Source: Candidatus Rhabdochlamydia oedothoracis
Lineage (GTDB): Bacteria; Chlamydiota; Chlamydiia; Chlamydiales; Rhabdochlamydiaceae
DNA length: 64,000 nt
Assembly (NCBI RefSeq): GCF_019453995.1
Contig: NZ_CP075587.1
Coordinates: 1,054,001-1,118,000 of the forward strand
Direction: 5' to 3'
Shown here: positions 35,382 to 44,541 of the stretch, in pieces
Layout of the letters: the number at the start of each line of letters is the position of its first letter
Numbering within the stretch: position 1 is the first letter of the stretch
Notes under the pieces: model-generated
Told to the model about the DNA's origin: nothing
What the model saw: the letters and a program-made list of their open reading frames with translations, nothing else
The model's database searches: none
Made by a program: the position numbers and the translations under genes

Positions 35382-36028
35382 AGAGGAGTACTCGGTTTCA
35401 CAGGAGGAACAATCACCCCGCAGGAAACAATATATTTAATAGCGTCTTCTGGACGCATATCAACACAGAGAAGTTGTTCTCGAGGATACATTAAAAGAAA
35501 CCCTGTTGTTGGATTAGGCGTAGTTGGAATCAAGACAGAAACTAGATCATTATTTACAGAATGAGAGCACATTTCAGGAGCATCTCGAGAAACGAGTCCA
35601 ATTACATAGACCCCTTCTCTTGGAAAGGGGACCATTACAACTTGCTTAAAAGAGTTTTTTTCCTTGGAAAAAAGTGTTTTAATGATATCCTGGGTGGTTT
35701 TATATACGGTGTTTACAATAGGAATTCGATGGATGATTTTATCACCTAGTCTAAATAGGGAATTAATGACAAACCAACGAGTAATGGCTCCTAGTAAAAC
35801 AGTGATAATGAATAATAAGATAAGAATAACTACTTGACTGGTATAGCGGACGAGATGTTCTGGAGACAAAAAAAGAAAATTTCGATTTAACAAGTTCATT
35901 TTCGATAAAACAGCAGAAACCACTCCGATAAAGGGCTGTGTCAGGAAATTAATTAAAAATAGTAAAACAGCAATAGTTACAGCAAGAGGGAGTAAGATAA
36001 CAAGACCTGTAAGAAAATATTTTTTCAT
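35378..36028 (-). CDS. DUF502 membrane protein (copy 1)
   Basis: 216 residues, the same length and plan as its neighbour: MKKYFLTGLVILLPLAVT, IIHRIPIVNTVYKTTQDIIK, MVPFPREGVYVIGLVS and the ending ISCGVIVPP. The two are tandem paralogues with identical length and similar ends, produced by duplication. Family members are inner-membrane proteins of unknown function. Confidence 0.82.
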   Translation of the reverse strand: MKKYFLTGLVILLPLAVTIAVLLFLINFLTQPFIGVVSAVLSKMNLLNRNFLFLSPEHLVRYTSQVVILILLFIITVLLGAITRWFVINSLFRLGDKIIHRIPIVNTVYKTTQDIIKTLFSKEKNSFKQVVMVPFPREGVYVIGLVSRDAPEMCSHSVNNDLVSVLIPTTPNPTTGFLLMYPREQLLCVDMRPEDAIKYIVSCGVIVPPVKPSTPL

Positions 36029-36052
36029 CGCTTCTCTTCGTTTTTTATAATT

Positions 36053-36643
36053 CTAACAATATAGTTTTTCAAGTTTAAAACGCCAAGGTAAAAGCGCATC
36101 TTGACCAGCGTAATCAATTCCAATACGAGGACCTTGGTAAATTTGCGTTTGATCTATGGATACATTACTATTTGCAATCCAGATACAAGGAGAGTTAAGA
36201 GGTATTGCGTTGTGAGTAAGATCAATTCCCAAAGCCTGGCATACACTACCTGGACCATTGGTTAATTTAGGATGTAAAGAGGTTTTTTTGCGTCTTTTTA
36301 GCATGGTTTCAATTCCAACAGTTGGAAAAATTGCCCGGATTAATACAGCATGAGGAACACCTTCGGTATGGGTAACCACATTTAAAAGGTAATGGATTCC
36401 GTAACACAGATAAATATAGGTAATTCCTCCGTTTTGGTACATTGCAAGATTGCGCTTGGTTTTGCGATAATTATAGGCGTGACAGGCCCTGTCTTCTGCG
36501 CCCTTATACGCCTCTGTTTCTATAATTATACCGCCGGTAATCTGATCGTTCATTTGGGTTAATAAAAGCTTTCCTAATAGATCGCGTGCTATTTGTACTA
36601 CATCTTCGCGTTGGTAAAAAGAAATAGGAAGTACAAAGCTCAT
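36053..36643 (-). CDS. mpg: 3-methyladenine DNA glycosylase (AAG type)
   Basis: 196 residues of the Mpg/AAG family: ARDLLGKLLLTQ, IIETEAYKGAEDRACHAYNY (catalytic Glu), GGITYIYLCYGIHYLLNVVT, VLIRAIFP, LTNGPGSVCQALGID. It removes alkylated purines in base-excision repair. Its start overlaps rnr by 4 bp. Confidence 0.93.
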   Translation of the reverse strand: MSFVLPISFYQREDVVQIARDLLGKLLLTQMNDQITGGIIIETEAYKGAEDRACHAYNYRKTKRNLAMYQNGGITYIYLCYGIHYLLNVVTHTEGVPHAVLIRAIFPTVGIETMLKRRKKTSLHPKLTNGPGSVCQALGIDLTHNAIPLNSPCIWIANSNVSIDQTQIYQGPRIGIDYAGQDALLPWRFKLEKLYC

Positions 36644-38793
36644 CGATTTCTCTTACATTTTTTGGAGTTTTGCTTTTGTTTAAGCGTCCAGCGGCTTTCT
36701 AGAAAAATGAGATCAATGCGTGCTATTTGTACGGATATTTCTTCTCCTAGCCTATGTATATGTCCTGTAAAACGTCCTTTTAAGAGAGAGGATTTCTCAT
36801 CAAAAATAAAATAGTCGTCTTCAAGCTCAGAGATGTGTAAAAATCCTTCTAGCATTAATTCTATAAGTTCAAAATATAGGCCAAAAGGTTTAATTTTGGT
36901 TACTATTGCTGCATGGTATCGAAGAGGATCTCGTAGAAATTCCTTTTCCAATAAACGAAGTTTTTTTAAGGTAACAACGCTATTTTCTGCTCGGAAGCTA
37001 ATCCTTTCTTGTTCTGAGCAATGCGTGGCTATTTCTTTTAGATCAAGCTCTTTTGGTTCTTCATTAAAGAGCAGTCTTTGAATGATTAAATCGCTGTAGC
37101 GTCGAATAGGGCTTGTAAAATGACAATAGTGTTCTAAACAAAGGCCAAAATGGCCCATATTCTCTGTGGAATACTGCGCTAATTTCATGCTGCGAATAAA
37201 TGCTATAGAAAGTTGAGATAAAAAGGGGCTTTCTTGAGCTTGCTGAAATAATTCTGGTATATCTTTGAAAGTGCTATTACTAGCTACATTTAATCCAAAT
37301 GTACGCGCTAATTCAAAAAATTCCCTTATGTTTTCTGGGTTAGGTTCTTCATGCACACGGTAAATGAGTTGTTTACCTCTCTTGGTTAGTTCTAAGGCTA
37401 CAAGCTCATTAGCTTTAAGCATAAATTCTTCAACTAATTGGTGAGTAATATCATATTCAATTTTCTTTACTCCCAAGGGTAAACCATTTTTATCAATAAC
37501 CAAAGAAACTTCTGGCAGAGAAAAATCAATACTTCCGCGCTCTCGGCGTTGTTTTTTTAGCAATAGGCATAAGTCTACCATTAGCTGTAGAGTAGGAGCG
37601 TGGATATTTTTTTTCTTACCGTCTAAAACTTCTTTAGCCTCGAAATAACTAAAGCGTTTTGTGCTTTTGATATAAGAGCGTACGATTTCAAAGAGTAAAA
37701 CTTTTCCCTCTTGATCCAACTTTATTAATACGGATACAGTCAAACGATTTACATTAGCTTTTAAACTACAGAGTTGATTGGATAACTCTTCTGGCAGCAT
37801 AGGAACACAAGTCCCTGGGAAGTAGGTAGAATTAGCCCTTAAGAGGGCTTCTTGGTCTAAAAGAGAATTTGGCTTCACATAATGAGCTACATCTGCAATA
37901 TGGACACCCAAATGAAAATGTCCTTTCTCGCCTTTGGTTAAAGAAAGGGCATCATCAAAGTCTTTTGCAGTATCGGGATCTATGGTAAAGCAAGTAATCC
38001 CTGTTAAGTCCATCCTATTTTTAAGATCAGAAGCTCGTACTCTGTTTCCAAAACCTTTTGCTTCTGTAATGACATTTTCAGGGAAATCAGAGCGTAGGTT
38101 AAATTCAAGAGTTGTTGCTTTAACATCGCAAGAAGGATCTATGATATTGCCAATAATTTGAGATAATGTACAAACAGTGGGTTTTTCTTTAGATCCCCAT
38201 TCGTCAACCCGTAGGATAACCCTGTCTCCTATTTTACAAGAAATAGCAGGTGAAGAGCGGATGACAATAGGTTTATTCTTTCCTAATAGAGGTACATGAG
38301 CCGCGAGTTCTGTAGCAGAATGGACAGCGCAAATAGTTCCTGCCAATTGACTATGAGCTCTTTTTAAAATAGAAAGGATTTTACCTTCGGGCCCTTTTTC
38401 TGAAGAGGAATTTGTGTTGACTGCTACCTTCACAAGATCCCCATCGATAGCGGATTCTGTATAATTTTTAGGAATGAAAATATCTTGAGGCCATTTTACG
38501 CGCTCATCGGGAATCACAAATCCAAATCCTTTAGGATGTAGTCTAAGAGTCCCATTTAAGGTTTGTTCCTGACCTTGTTTTTTGGGATACAACTTCTTTC
38601 TTCTTAAACAGATCTGATTACCTTTTATTAAATCATCAATGGCTAACTGAAATGTAATGGATGAAGAAGGAGATAGGTGGATTTTTATAAATAATTCTTC
38701 TGCGGTTAGGGGTTGATAAGAATGTTTCTGAATACATTCTAGAATGAGATTTGCACATTTTTGAGAGGAAAGACCCTTTTTTCTTTTTACCAT
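36640..38793 (-). CDS. rnr: ribonuclease R
   Basis: 717 residues. N-terminal winged-helix and cold-shock-like domains (GTLRLHPKGFGFVIPDER) precede the RNB catalytic core with TIDPDTAKDFDDALSL (metal-binding Asp), HIADVAHYVKPNSLLDQEA and FTSPIRRYSDLIIQRLL. A C-terminal S1 domain is FGLYFELIELMLEGFLHISEL. It is a 3'-5' exoribonuclease. The start overlaps the HAD stop by one base. Confidence 0.93.
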   Translation of the reverse strand: MVKRKKGLSSQKCANLILECIQKHSYQPLTAEELFIKIHLSPSSSITFQLAIDDLIKGNQICLRRKKLYPKKQGQEQTLNGTLRLHPKGFGFVIPDERVKWPQDIFIPKNYTESAIDGDLVKVAVNTNSSSEKGPEGKILSILKRAHSQLAGTICAVHSATELAAHVPLLGKNKPIVIRSSPAISCKIGDRVILRVDEWGSKEKPTVCTLSQIIGNIIDPSCDVKATTLEFNLRSDFPENVITEAKGFGNRVRASDLKNRMDLTGITCFTIDPDTAKDFDDALSLTKGEKGHFHLGVHIADVAHYVKPNSLLDQEALLRANSTYFPGTCVPMLPEELSNQLCSLKANVNRLTVSVLIKLDQEGKVLLFEIVRSYIKSTKRFSYFEAKEVLDGKKKNIHAPTLQLMVDLCLLLKKQRRERGSIDFSLPEVSLVIDKNGLPLGVKKIEYDITHQLVEEFMLKANELVALELTKRGKQLIYRVHEEPNPENIREFFELARTFGLNVASNSTFKDIPELFQQAQESPFLSQLSIAFIRSMKLAQYSTENMGHFGLCLEHYCHFTSPIRRYSDLIIQRLLFNEEPKELDLKEIATHCSEQERISFRAENSVVTLKKLRLLEKEFLRDPLRYHAAIVTKIKPFGLYFELIELMLEGFLHISELEDDYFIFDEKSSLLKGRFTGHIHRLGEEISVQIARIDLIFLESRWTLKQKQNSKKCKRNR

Positions 38794-39389
38794 TACAGGA
38801 TTCCTCTTTGTATTAAATGATGGTGGAGTATTTCTGGTTTTAAATAGATCTCTGAATCAATGTTTAAAGAACGTGCTGCTTGTACAAAATCCGGGACATC
38901 ATCGATATAAAAACACTCTTTATAAGAACAGTTTCCTATTTCCAGAGCTTTTTGGTAGATTTCTTTCTCCGGTTTGCGAGCCCCAACTTCATAAGATAGA
39001 ACAAATCCATCAAATAGTTGTAGGAAAGCAAAATGCTTTTGAGCAAAGCTAAAGTGAGCATCGCACGTGTTAGATAGAAGAAAAAGTTTTACTCCTCGAG
39101 CTTTCATTTTTTCTAAAAAAGCAATTACGGGAAGGTTAGGCTGGAAAATATTGCTTAATGCATGAGTAAAATCGGTAAAAGAGATAGGTTTTCCTCCTAA
39201 TTCTAGTAAATCGGAATAAAGGGTTTGTGTGGTTATAAAACCTCTTTCATAATCATCAAGGTACTTTTGAAACAAAAAAGAGATTTCTTCTAAGCTCAAA
39301 TTACAACAAGTAGCAACTTGTTGCTTCATTTTATGATGATCGAAGAATAAAAGCACATTACCTAAATCAAAAAAAACTGTATATTTCAT
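38793..39389 (-). CDS. HAD-family hydrolase
   Basis: About 198 residues from the ATG at 39389 (MKYTVFFDLGNVLLFFD); an upstream ATG at 39413 would add eight residues. HAD motifs: DLGNV (I), LFLLSNTC (II), KPEKEIYQKAL (III), CFYIDDVPDFVQAA (IV). It is class IA-like and probably a small phosphatase; the substrate is unknown. It lies directly upstream of rnr and 44 bp after folD. Confidence 0.85.
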   Translation of the reverse strand: MKYTVFFDLGNVLLFFDHHKMKQQVATCCNLSLEEISFLFQKYLDDYERGFITTQTLYSDLLELGGKPISFTDFTHALSNIFQPNLPVIAFLEKMKARGVKLFLLSNTCDAHFSFAQKHFAFLQLFDGFVLSYEVGARKPEKEIYQKALEIGNCSYKECFYIDDVPDFVQAARSLNIDSEIYLKPEILHHHLIQRGIL

Positions 39390-39432
39390 GTGATAAAAGT
39401 GTATCCAAGACATATACCAATTAAAGAAATAA

Positions 39433-40299
39433 TCATTTTATCTTTTTTTGGTAGCTTAAGAGAGTATTAGCAAGGAGCATAGAAATTGTCATAGGTCCTA
39501 CACCTCCTGGAACAGGAGTAATATAAGAACAATTAGGAGCTACTTCATCAAAAGCAACATCTCCTACAATCCGCTTTTCTCCTTGATCATTTATAATGTG
39601 GTTAATCCCTACATCAATTACAGCCGCGTGAGGTTTAACCATATTTTTTTTAATGAAAGCTGGTTTGCCAATAGCTGCGATTAAAACATCCGCTTGTTTG
39701 CAAATCTCTTCTAATTTCTCAGAAAAACTATGTACTAAAGTAACTGTTGCATTGCAGTGAGGGGCTTTTTGCATTAAAAGCGCTGCTAAAGGCTTTCCAA
39801 CGATATTGCTTCTTCCTACGATAACAACGTGCTTACCTAATAAAGGAATCTGAGATTGCGTTAATAATACATGAATGCCTTGAGGTGTGCAAGGAATAAA
39901 CCCATCCCTTTCTCCAAGTAATAGCTTACCCATGTTAAAGGGATTAAACCCATCTACATCTTTTTCAGGATCAATCATTTGCATAATTAGAAAAGGATTT
40001 ATGTGCTCTGGTAAAGGTAGTTGTACCAAAATGCCATTTACCGCAGAATCTAGGTTTAAACGTTTAATTTCTAAAACGACTTGGGCTTCAGAAACATGAG
40101 AGGGGAATTCAACATCAAAAGAGACAATTCCTACTTCTTGACAGCGCTTTTTTTTCATACGGATATAGCTATGAGAAGCAGGATTATCTCCTACGCGTAT
40201 AAAAGCTAATCCAGGAGGGCGCTTTTGTAGTTTGGCGATAGAGGATTTGATTCTCTCTTGAATCGTTTTTGCAATGGATATGCCATCAATGAGTTTCAT
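39433..40299 (-). CDS. folD: methylenetetrahydrofolate dehydrogenase/cyclohydrolase
   Basis: 288 residues, full length. It has PASHSYIRMKKKRCQEVGI, the QLPLPEHINPFLIM and IDPEKDVDGFNPFNMGKLL blocks, VIVGRSNIVGKPLAALL (NADP site) and VTPVPGGVGPMTISMLL. It makes formyl-THF precursors for purines and initiator tRNA. The decayed suhB-like gene lies just upstream on the same strand. Confidence 0.95.
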   Translation of the reverse strand: MKLIDGISIAKTIQERIKSSIAKLQKRPPGLAFIRVGDNPASHSYIRMKKKRCQEVGIVSFDVEFPSHVSEAQVVLEIKRLNLDSAVNGILVQLPLPEHINPFLIMQMIDPEKDVDGFNPFNMGKLLLGERDGFIPCTPQGIHVLLTQSQIPLLGKHVVIVGRSNIVGKPLAALLMQKAPHCNATVTLVHSFSEKLEEICKQADVLIAAIGKPAFIKKNMVKPHAAVIDVGINHIINDQGEKRIVGDVAFDEVAPNCSYITPVPGGVGPMTISMLLANTLLSYQKKIK

Positions 40300-40671
40300 G
40301 TATACCTTTGTTTAAATGGTCAATCATAATTGGATGTAGATGTTTAAGGGGTTCCTGTTCTTAAGATTTTAGAAAAATGCTCTATACAATGCAGAGGATC
40401 CTTATGTACATCATAAGGAAATCCCATTGCTAGAAGGGCTTGATTTATTTGCGATACCGAAGAAATATTTAGAGATTGACCGTTAAGAAAAGCTCCTTGT
40501 TGTTTTTGAGCAAAAAATAATTCTTTTGTCATAGTTGATATACAATACCACAGACTATTTCTTTATCAACAGTTACAGCAATACTAATCGAAAAAAGTGG
40601 GAGTTCATTTGTAAAATTTACAGTGCTATCTAGAGGATCAATAATCCAAGTAGCTGGACACCATTGCTGTA

Positions 40672-41781
40672 TATAGTGGTTCCGATTCAATCGTATAGAA
40701 AAATATTTTGTTTTGTGTTAAGCTATTGAGTATGAAAAAACTGATCCCTAGCCAGAGAGCTGACTTAGAACACAAGTTAAAGCATCCAAAAGACTATTCT
40801 GAACGGAATAGGCTTTGTGTAATTTTGGGCTATGATGAGGGTATCTCAACAAAAAATCTTGCTAAAACACTCCGGATAAGCCCTATCACTGTTCAGAAAT
40901 ACCTCAGAGAATATGATTCCGAAAATAAAACTGGAAGTAGCCCTCGAGGCGGTAGCAAATCAAAACTTTCACAAGACCAAAAAGAGTCTCTACTAAAACA
41001 CCTACAGGAAAAGACCTATCTTAAAGTCAAAGGGATCATAGCTTATGTGCATGAGCAATATGGGATAAAATATTCCCGAAGTGGCATGACAGATTGGCTC
41101 ATACAGCACGGATTTGTTTATAAACGTCCTAAAAAGATTCCTGGGAAATTAGATCCTGAAAAACAACGAATTTTCATAGAACAATATAGGGCTTTAAAGG
41201 AGACCTTAAACCCTGATGAAGAGATCTATTTCATAGATGCTGTGCATCCTGAACATCAGTCCCAAGCCGTATGTGGATGGATCAAAAAAGGCGTTCAAAA
41301 GACTTTGCAGACATCCGGGAAACAATTGCGATTGCATTTTGCTGGAGCTCTTTGCCTGACAGGAATGAAGATTTTTACAGAGGAATATAAGACAGTTGAT
41401 GCCGATGCAATGCTCGATTTTTTCAAGAAGCTAGAAAAACAGACAGAGGCTCGAATTATTCATGTAATTTTGGATAATGCAAGATCAAACAAAAATAAGA
41501 AACTAGAAGAGTTTCTGATGTCTTCTAGGATTAAAGTGCACTATCTCCCTCCTTATTCGCCGAATTTGAATCCTATTGAACGCTTGTGGAAGATCTTAAA
41601 GGAAAAGAAGGTATACAATCGATATTACGAAACGTCGGTGACTTTTTTTCAGGCAATTAGAGGATTCTTCTTAGAAGAGATACCGAAAATAACAGATATT
41701 TTGAAATGTAGGATAAACGACAAGTTTCAAGTCGTTGACTTAAATCCCATTAAGCTAGCCGTTTGAATCGGCACTAGTATA
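40672..41781 (+). mobile_element. IS630-family element, complete
   Basis: 1110 bp, flanked by TA. Inverted ends TATAGTGGTTCCGATTCAAT (left) and TATACTAGTGCCGATTCAAA (right, reversed) match at 18 of 22 positions. It holds a single intact transposase frame. The right end is also found alone at 10580 and 62569, and the two ends joined make up family B MITEs. It interrupts the suhB-like gene. Confidence 0.93.
40732..41766 (+). CDS. IS630-family transposase, intact
   Basis: 344 residues from the ATG at 40732; an earlier TTG at 40708 is possible. The N-terminal HTH is GISTKNLAKTLRISPITVQK, then a winged helix HEQYGIKYSRSGMTDWLIQH. The DDE core is YFIDAVHPEHQSQA, HVILDNARSNKNK and SPNLNPIERLWKI. 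No frame break is visible, so this copy may be active and could move the MITEs in trans. Confidence 0.92.
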   Translation: MKKLIPSQRADLEHKLKHPKDYSERNRLCVILGYDEGISTKNLAKTLRISPITVQKYLREYDSENKTGSSPRGGSKSKLSQDQKESLLKHLQEKTYLKVKGIIAYVHEQYGIKYSRSGMTDWLIQHGFVYKRPKKIPGKLDPEKQRIFIEQYRALKETLNPDEEIYFIDAVHPEHQSQAVCGWIKKGVQKTLQTSGKQLRLHFAGALCLTGMKIFTEEYKTVDADAMLDFFKKLEKQTEARIIHVILDNARSNKNKKLEEFLMSSRIKVHYLPPYSPNLNPIERLWKILKEKKVYNRYYETSVTFFQAIRGFFLEEIPKITDILKCRINDKFQVVDLNPIKLAV

Positions 41782-42026
41782 TAAGAGCCGCTTTCTTCTG
41801 CAATAATTGAAAGGGTGGGATAGCGGCTTTTAATGGCTGTAATAAGGAGATCCTCAGATGCTCTATCATACTCTGTTACTAGATTTTGTTTGCCAGGTTT
41901 TGAACCGATCATAAATTGAGAATCAAATCCTTTTTTTAAAATATCGCCAGCTAAAAGAGCTACTTCAGTAGCAAAAGAGACCCATTCTTTAATGATTTTA
42001 GTCATAAAACCTCTAGCGGTTTGCAT

Positions 42027-42557
42027 TTAGTCTTTATAAAGAGAATTACGACCAATCATAGCTTTCCAATTCATTTTTCTTGAATAGATAAACAATATAA
42101 CAGGGAGATATATCCATAAAAAGACAGCAAGCGCATCACAAATAGGCAGCAATATAAAATCGATGAAAATTAACTTCCAAGATAAATGACATTCTAGATG
42201 AGTTGCGCAGTAAAAAATCCATTGAAATATAGTCATAGACGCGCTAATTAATCCTGTTAACAAACAAATCGAGTGTAGTTTTTCTTCAAAAAAGTGTTTT
42301 TTTTGCCTGTGCAATAAAAAAGTTGTTAAGCAAGTATTTAGTGCATAGAAACCAAAACGCAAATCAGAGTTTATCAAATCTAATAACAAACCGCATCCTA
42401 AAGTAATCCAAAGAGAAGAGACCAAGGAAGTACGTAAATAAAGAAGAGCAAAAAAAGCAGTAAAGGGAATTAAATGTATCTGAGGATAAACCGCTGTGCT
42501 AAATAGCGTGCATAACAAAGTAACTAAAAATACATATAGAAGAGAAGCAGAGGCCAT
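42027..42557 (-). CDS. MreD-like membrane protein
   Basis: 176 residues with about five hydrophobic helices (LLYVFLVTLLCTLFSTAVYP, LHSICLLTGLISASMTIFQW, LIFIDFILLPICDALAVFLW). The GCGLLLDLINS segment is like the YGxxxDL region of MreD/RodZ-associated proteins. A role in cell shape or division-plane peptidoglycan is possible. It lies 10 bp after the sugar transferase. Confidence 0.6.
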   Translation of the reverse strand: MASASLLYVFLVTLLCTLFSTAVYPQIHLIPFTAFFALLYLRTSLVSSLWITLGCGLLLDLINSDLRFGFYALNTCLTTFLLHRQKKHFFEEKLHSICLLTGLISASMTIFQWIFYCATHLECHLSWKLIFIDFILLPICDALAVFLWIYLPVILFIYSRKMNWKAMIGRNSLYKD

Positions 42558-42567
42558 GAAGGGATTA

Positions 42568-43248
42568 TTAAAATGCTCCTTTAGAGGCGATCATTTCAGG
42601 AATGGTTTTTGCGATTAATTGCATATCAAGTAGGAAAGAGTACGTTTGAACATAGCTTAAATCTAATGCAATTCTCTTCTCAAAACTCAAAGCGCTTCTC
42701 CCTGAGGTTTGCCATATACCTGTAAGTCCTGGTTTAACAGAGAATAGAACATCAATATTGCTTCCGATTAGCTCTTTAATTCTCTTTTCTTCCCGAGGTA
42801 AATAGGGTCTTGGTCCAACGATGCTTAAATCTCCCTTTAACACATTCCAAAACTGAGGAAGTTCATCAAGCGAGGTTTTGCGGATCAATCTACCTATATA
42901 TGTTAGTCTTGGATCATTTTTTAGCTTAAAAAACTTTTGCCATTCCCTGTTCAATTTAGGCTGCTGTTTGAGCAAATGCTGTAAACGAGAATCTGCATCG
43001 CAATACATGGAACGAAACTTCCAAAATTTAAATAACCGACCTTTGTGCCCTAGCCTTAAGCTGCAGTAAAAAACAGGCCCTTTTGAAGAGAGTTTAATCA
43101 AAAATGCAATTACTATAAAAAGCAAAAGCCCCAAAAGTAAAGCTATTGAGCTAAACAGAATGTCAAAGATGCGTTTTCTCCTTTTAAAAGGGACAATCTC
43201 TAAAGAGGCTGCTAAAGTAGGATCTGACGAGATTCGATCTAAAGTCAT
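42568..43248 (-). CDS. undecaprenyl-phosphate sugar-1-phosphate transferase
   Basis: 226 residues of the bacterial sugar transferase domain: one membrane helix (ILFSSIALLLGLLLFIVIAF), then SKGPVFYCSLRLGHKGRLF, KFRSMYCDAD, IGRLIRKTSLDELPQFWNVL, GDLSIVGPRPYLP and KPGLTGIWQTSGR. It starts surface-glycan assembly on a lipid carrier. The long N-terminal membrane domain of WcaJ/WbaP is absent, as in the PglC-like group. Remnants of a possible glycosyltransferase lie upstream. Confidence 0.85.
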   Translation of the reverse strand: MTLDRISSDPTLAASLEIVPFKRRKRIFDILFSSIALLLGLLLFIVIAFLIKLSSKGPVFYCSLRLGHKGRLFKFWKFRSMYCDADSRLQHLLKQQPKLNREWQKFFKLKNDPRLTYIGRLIRKTSLDELPQFWNVLKGDLSIVGPRPYLPREEKRIKELIGSNIDVLFSVKPGLTGIWQTSGRSALSFEKRIALDLSYVQTYSFLLDMQLIAKTIPEMIASKGAF

Positions 43249-43748
43249 TATTTACTCTTAATGAATCAACATTGATTTACATTATTAAATACATAAGAAA
43301 TTATTGTCAAATTTAAGCCAACTTAACAATAGATCTCTTGCATAACTTGTAGATATTTTTCTTCCCATTTTTTAAACAAATCAAGAGTAGATTACGTATT
43401 GATAGAGTCGGAAGAAAGAGTTGTAACTTCTAAGAGCCTGTTTAAAATCTTCTCATTAAGGTATAATGATAGTTTTCATAAAACCTTTGGAGGTAGTTAT
43501 GACCCGCTCTTATCCAAGCGATATTTCTCGTAAACAATTTAGCAAAATCCATCTAAGACTTGAGTCTACACGCAAAAAAACACGTTCACGAAGAGTTGAT
43601 CTATAGGATATTTTTTGTGGAATTTTGTACATTTTAAAAAGTGGTTGCCAGTGGCATATGTTACCCATAGAATATCCTAAATGGGAATGATGTGATTATT
43701 ATTTCCCTCTTTGGAATAAAAAAGATGATAAAAATTCTAAGAGCCTGT

Positions 43749-44270
43749 TTAAAATCTTTTCAAAAGTAGAGCAATAAAAGCAAGAACCACCATATTCAGG
43801 CTTGTATATAGTTTTCTTTCGCAATTTTTCCATAGCCTGCGACATTTTTCTATCCACGCAAAAGAACGCTCTACAACCCATCTTTTGGAAATAACTGTAA
43901 AAGTATGAAGTGTATTTCTTTTGGCTATTTCTACTATACATCCTAATATCTCCTGCACACTCTTTGCAAATTTTTCTCCAGAATATCCTCCATCTGCTAA
44001 AACATTTTTTACACCGAATAAATGGTTTTTATGTAGTGAAAATGCTTCTATACACCCATTTCTGTCAGTGATATTAGCGGTGGTAATGTGAATCGCATGA
44101 GGAAGCCCTTGGCTATCGACTGCTATATGTCTTTTTATTCCTGATATTTTTTTCCCTGCATCATATCCTTTCTTCTCCGCTGTATCAGTATTTTTAACAC
44201 TTTGCGCATCAATAATTACAAAGCTTGTTTTCTCTTTCCGACCACTGCTTTTTCTGGCCTCGCCAACCAA
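43749..44270 (-). CDS. IS5 type 1 transposase ORF B
   Basis: Up to 173 residues with the DDE core: KTSFVIIDAQSVKNTDTAEK, KRHIAVDSQGLPHAIHITTA, VLADGGYSGEKFAK, RWVVERSFAWIEKCRRLWKN. It overlaps ORF A in another frame; a run of five A (CAGAAAAAGC, in the overlap) is the probable shift site for making the fused transposase. The first residues of this frame are therefore probably not a real start. Confidence 0.85.
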   Translation of the reverse strand: MVGEARKSSGRKEKTSFVIIDAQSVKNTDTAEKKGYDAGKKISGIKRHIAVDSQGLPHAIHITTANITDRNGCIEAFSLHKNHLFGVKNVLADGGYSGEKFAKSVQEILGCIVEIAKRNTLHTFTVISKRWVVERSFAWIEKCRRLWKNCERKLYTSLNMVVLAFIALLLKRF

Positions 44271-44541
44271 TTTTTTTTAAAACTATTTCAAGAATACTCT
44301 TAGAATTTTTATCCTCTTTTTTATTCCAAAGATGGAAATAATAATAACACAATTCCCATTTAGGATATTCTATGGGTAACATACGCCACTGGCAACCACT
44401 TTTTAAAATGTACAAAATTCCACAAAAAATATCATATAGATCAACTCTTCGTGGACGTGTTTTTTTGCGTGTAGACTCAAGTATTAGATGGATTTTGCTA
44501 AATTGTTTACGAGAGATATCGCTTGGATAAGAGCGGGTCAT
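44209..44541 (-). CDS. IS5 type 1 transposase ORF A
   Basis: About 110 residues from the ATG at 44541 (MTRSYPSDISRKQFSKIHLI), with GGAGG 8 bp upstream. The family N-terminal domain follows: TRPRRVDLYDIFCGILYILK, GCQWRMLPIEYPKWELC, GWRGQKKQWSE. It supplies DNA-binding and, through frameshifting, the N terminus of the full transposase. Confidence 0.85.
   Translation of the reverse strand: MTRSYPSDISRKQFSKIHLILESTRKKTRPRRVDLYDIFCGILYILKSGCQWRMLPIEYPKWELCYYYFHLWNKKEDKNSKSILEIVLKKIGWRGQKKQWSERENKLCNY

Larger units (their letters stand above)
40344..42026 (-). pseudogene. suhB: inositol-monophosphatase (SuhB-like), split and truncated
   Basis: The N terminus (from 42005, KEWVSFATEVALLAGDILKK then SIIAEESGS) and the metal-binding WIIDPLDSTVNF are on either side of an IS630 at 40672-41781. 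Beyond it a further frameshift near 40532 separates KEIVCGIVY from KELFFAQKQQGAFLNGQSL. The frame then stops after FSKILRTGTP, well before the family C terminus. After removing the IS the two parts still do not share a frame, so more than one mutation is present. The intended enzyme dephosphorylates myo-inositol phosphates. Confidence 0.88.
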
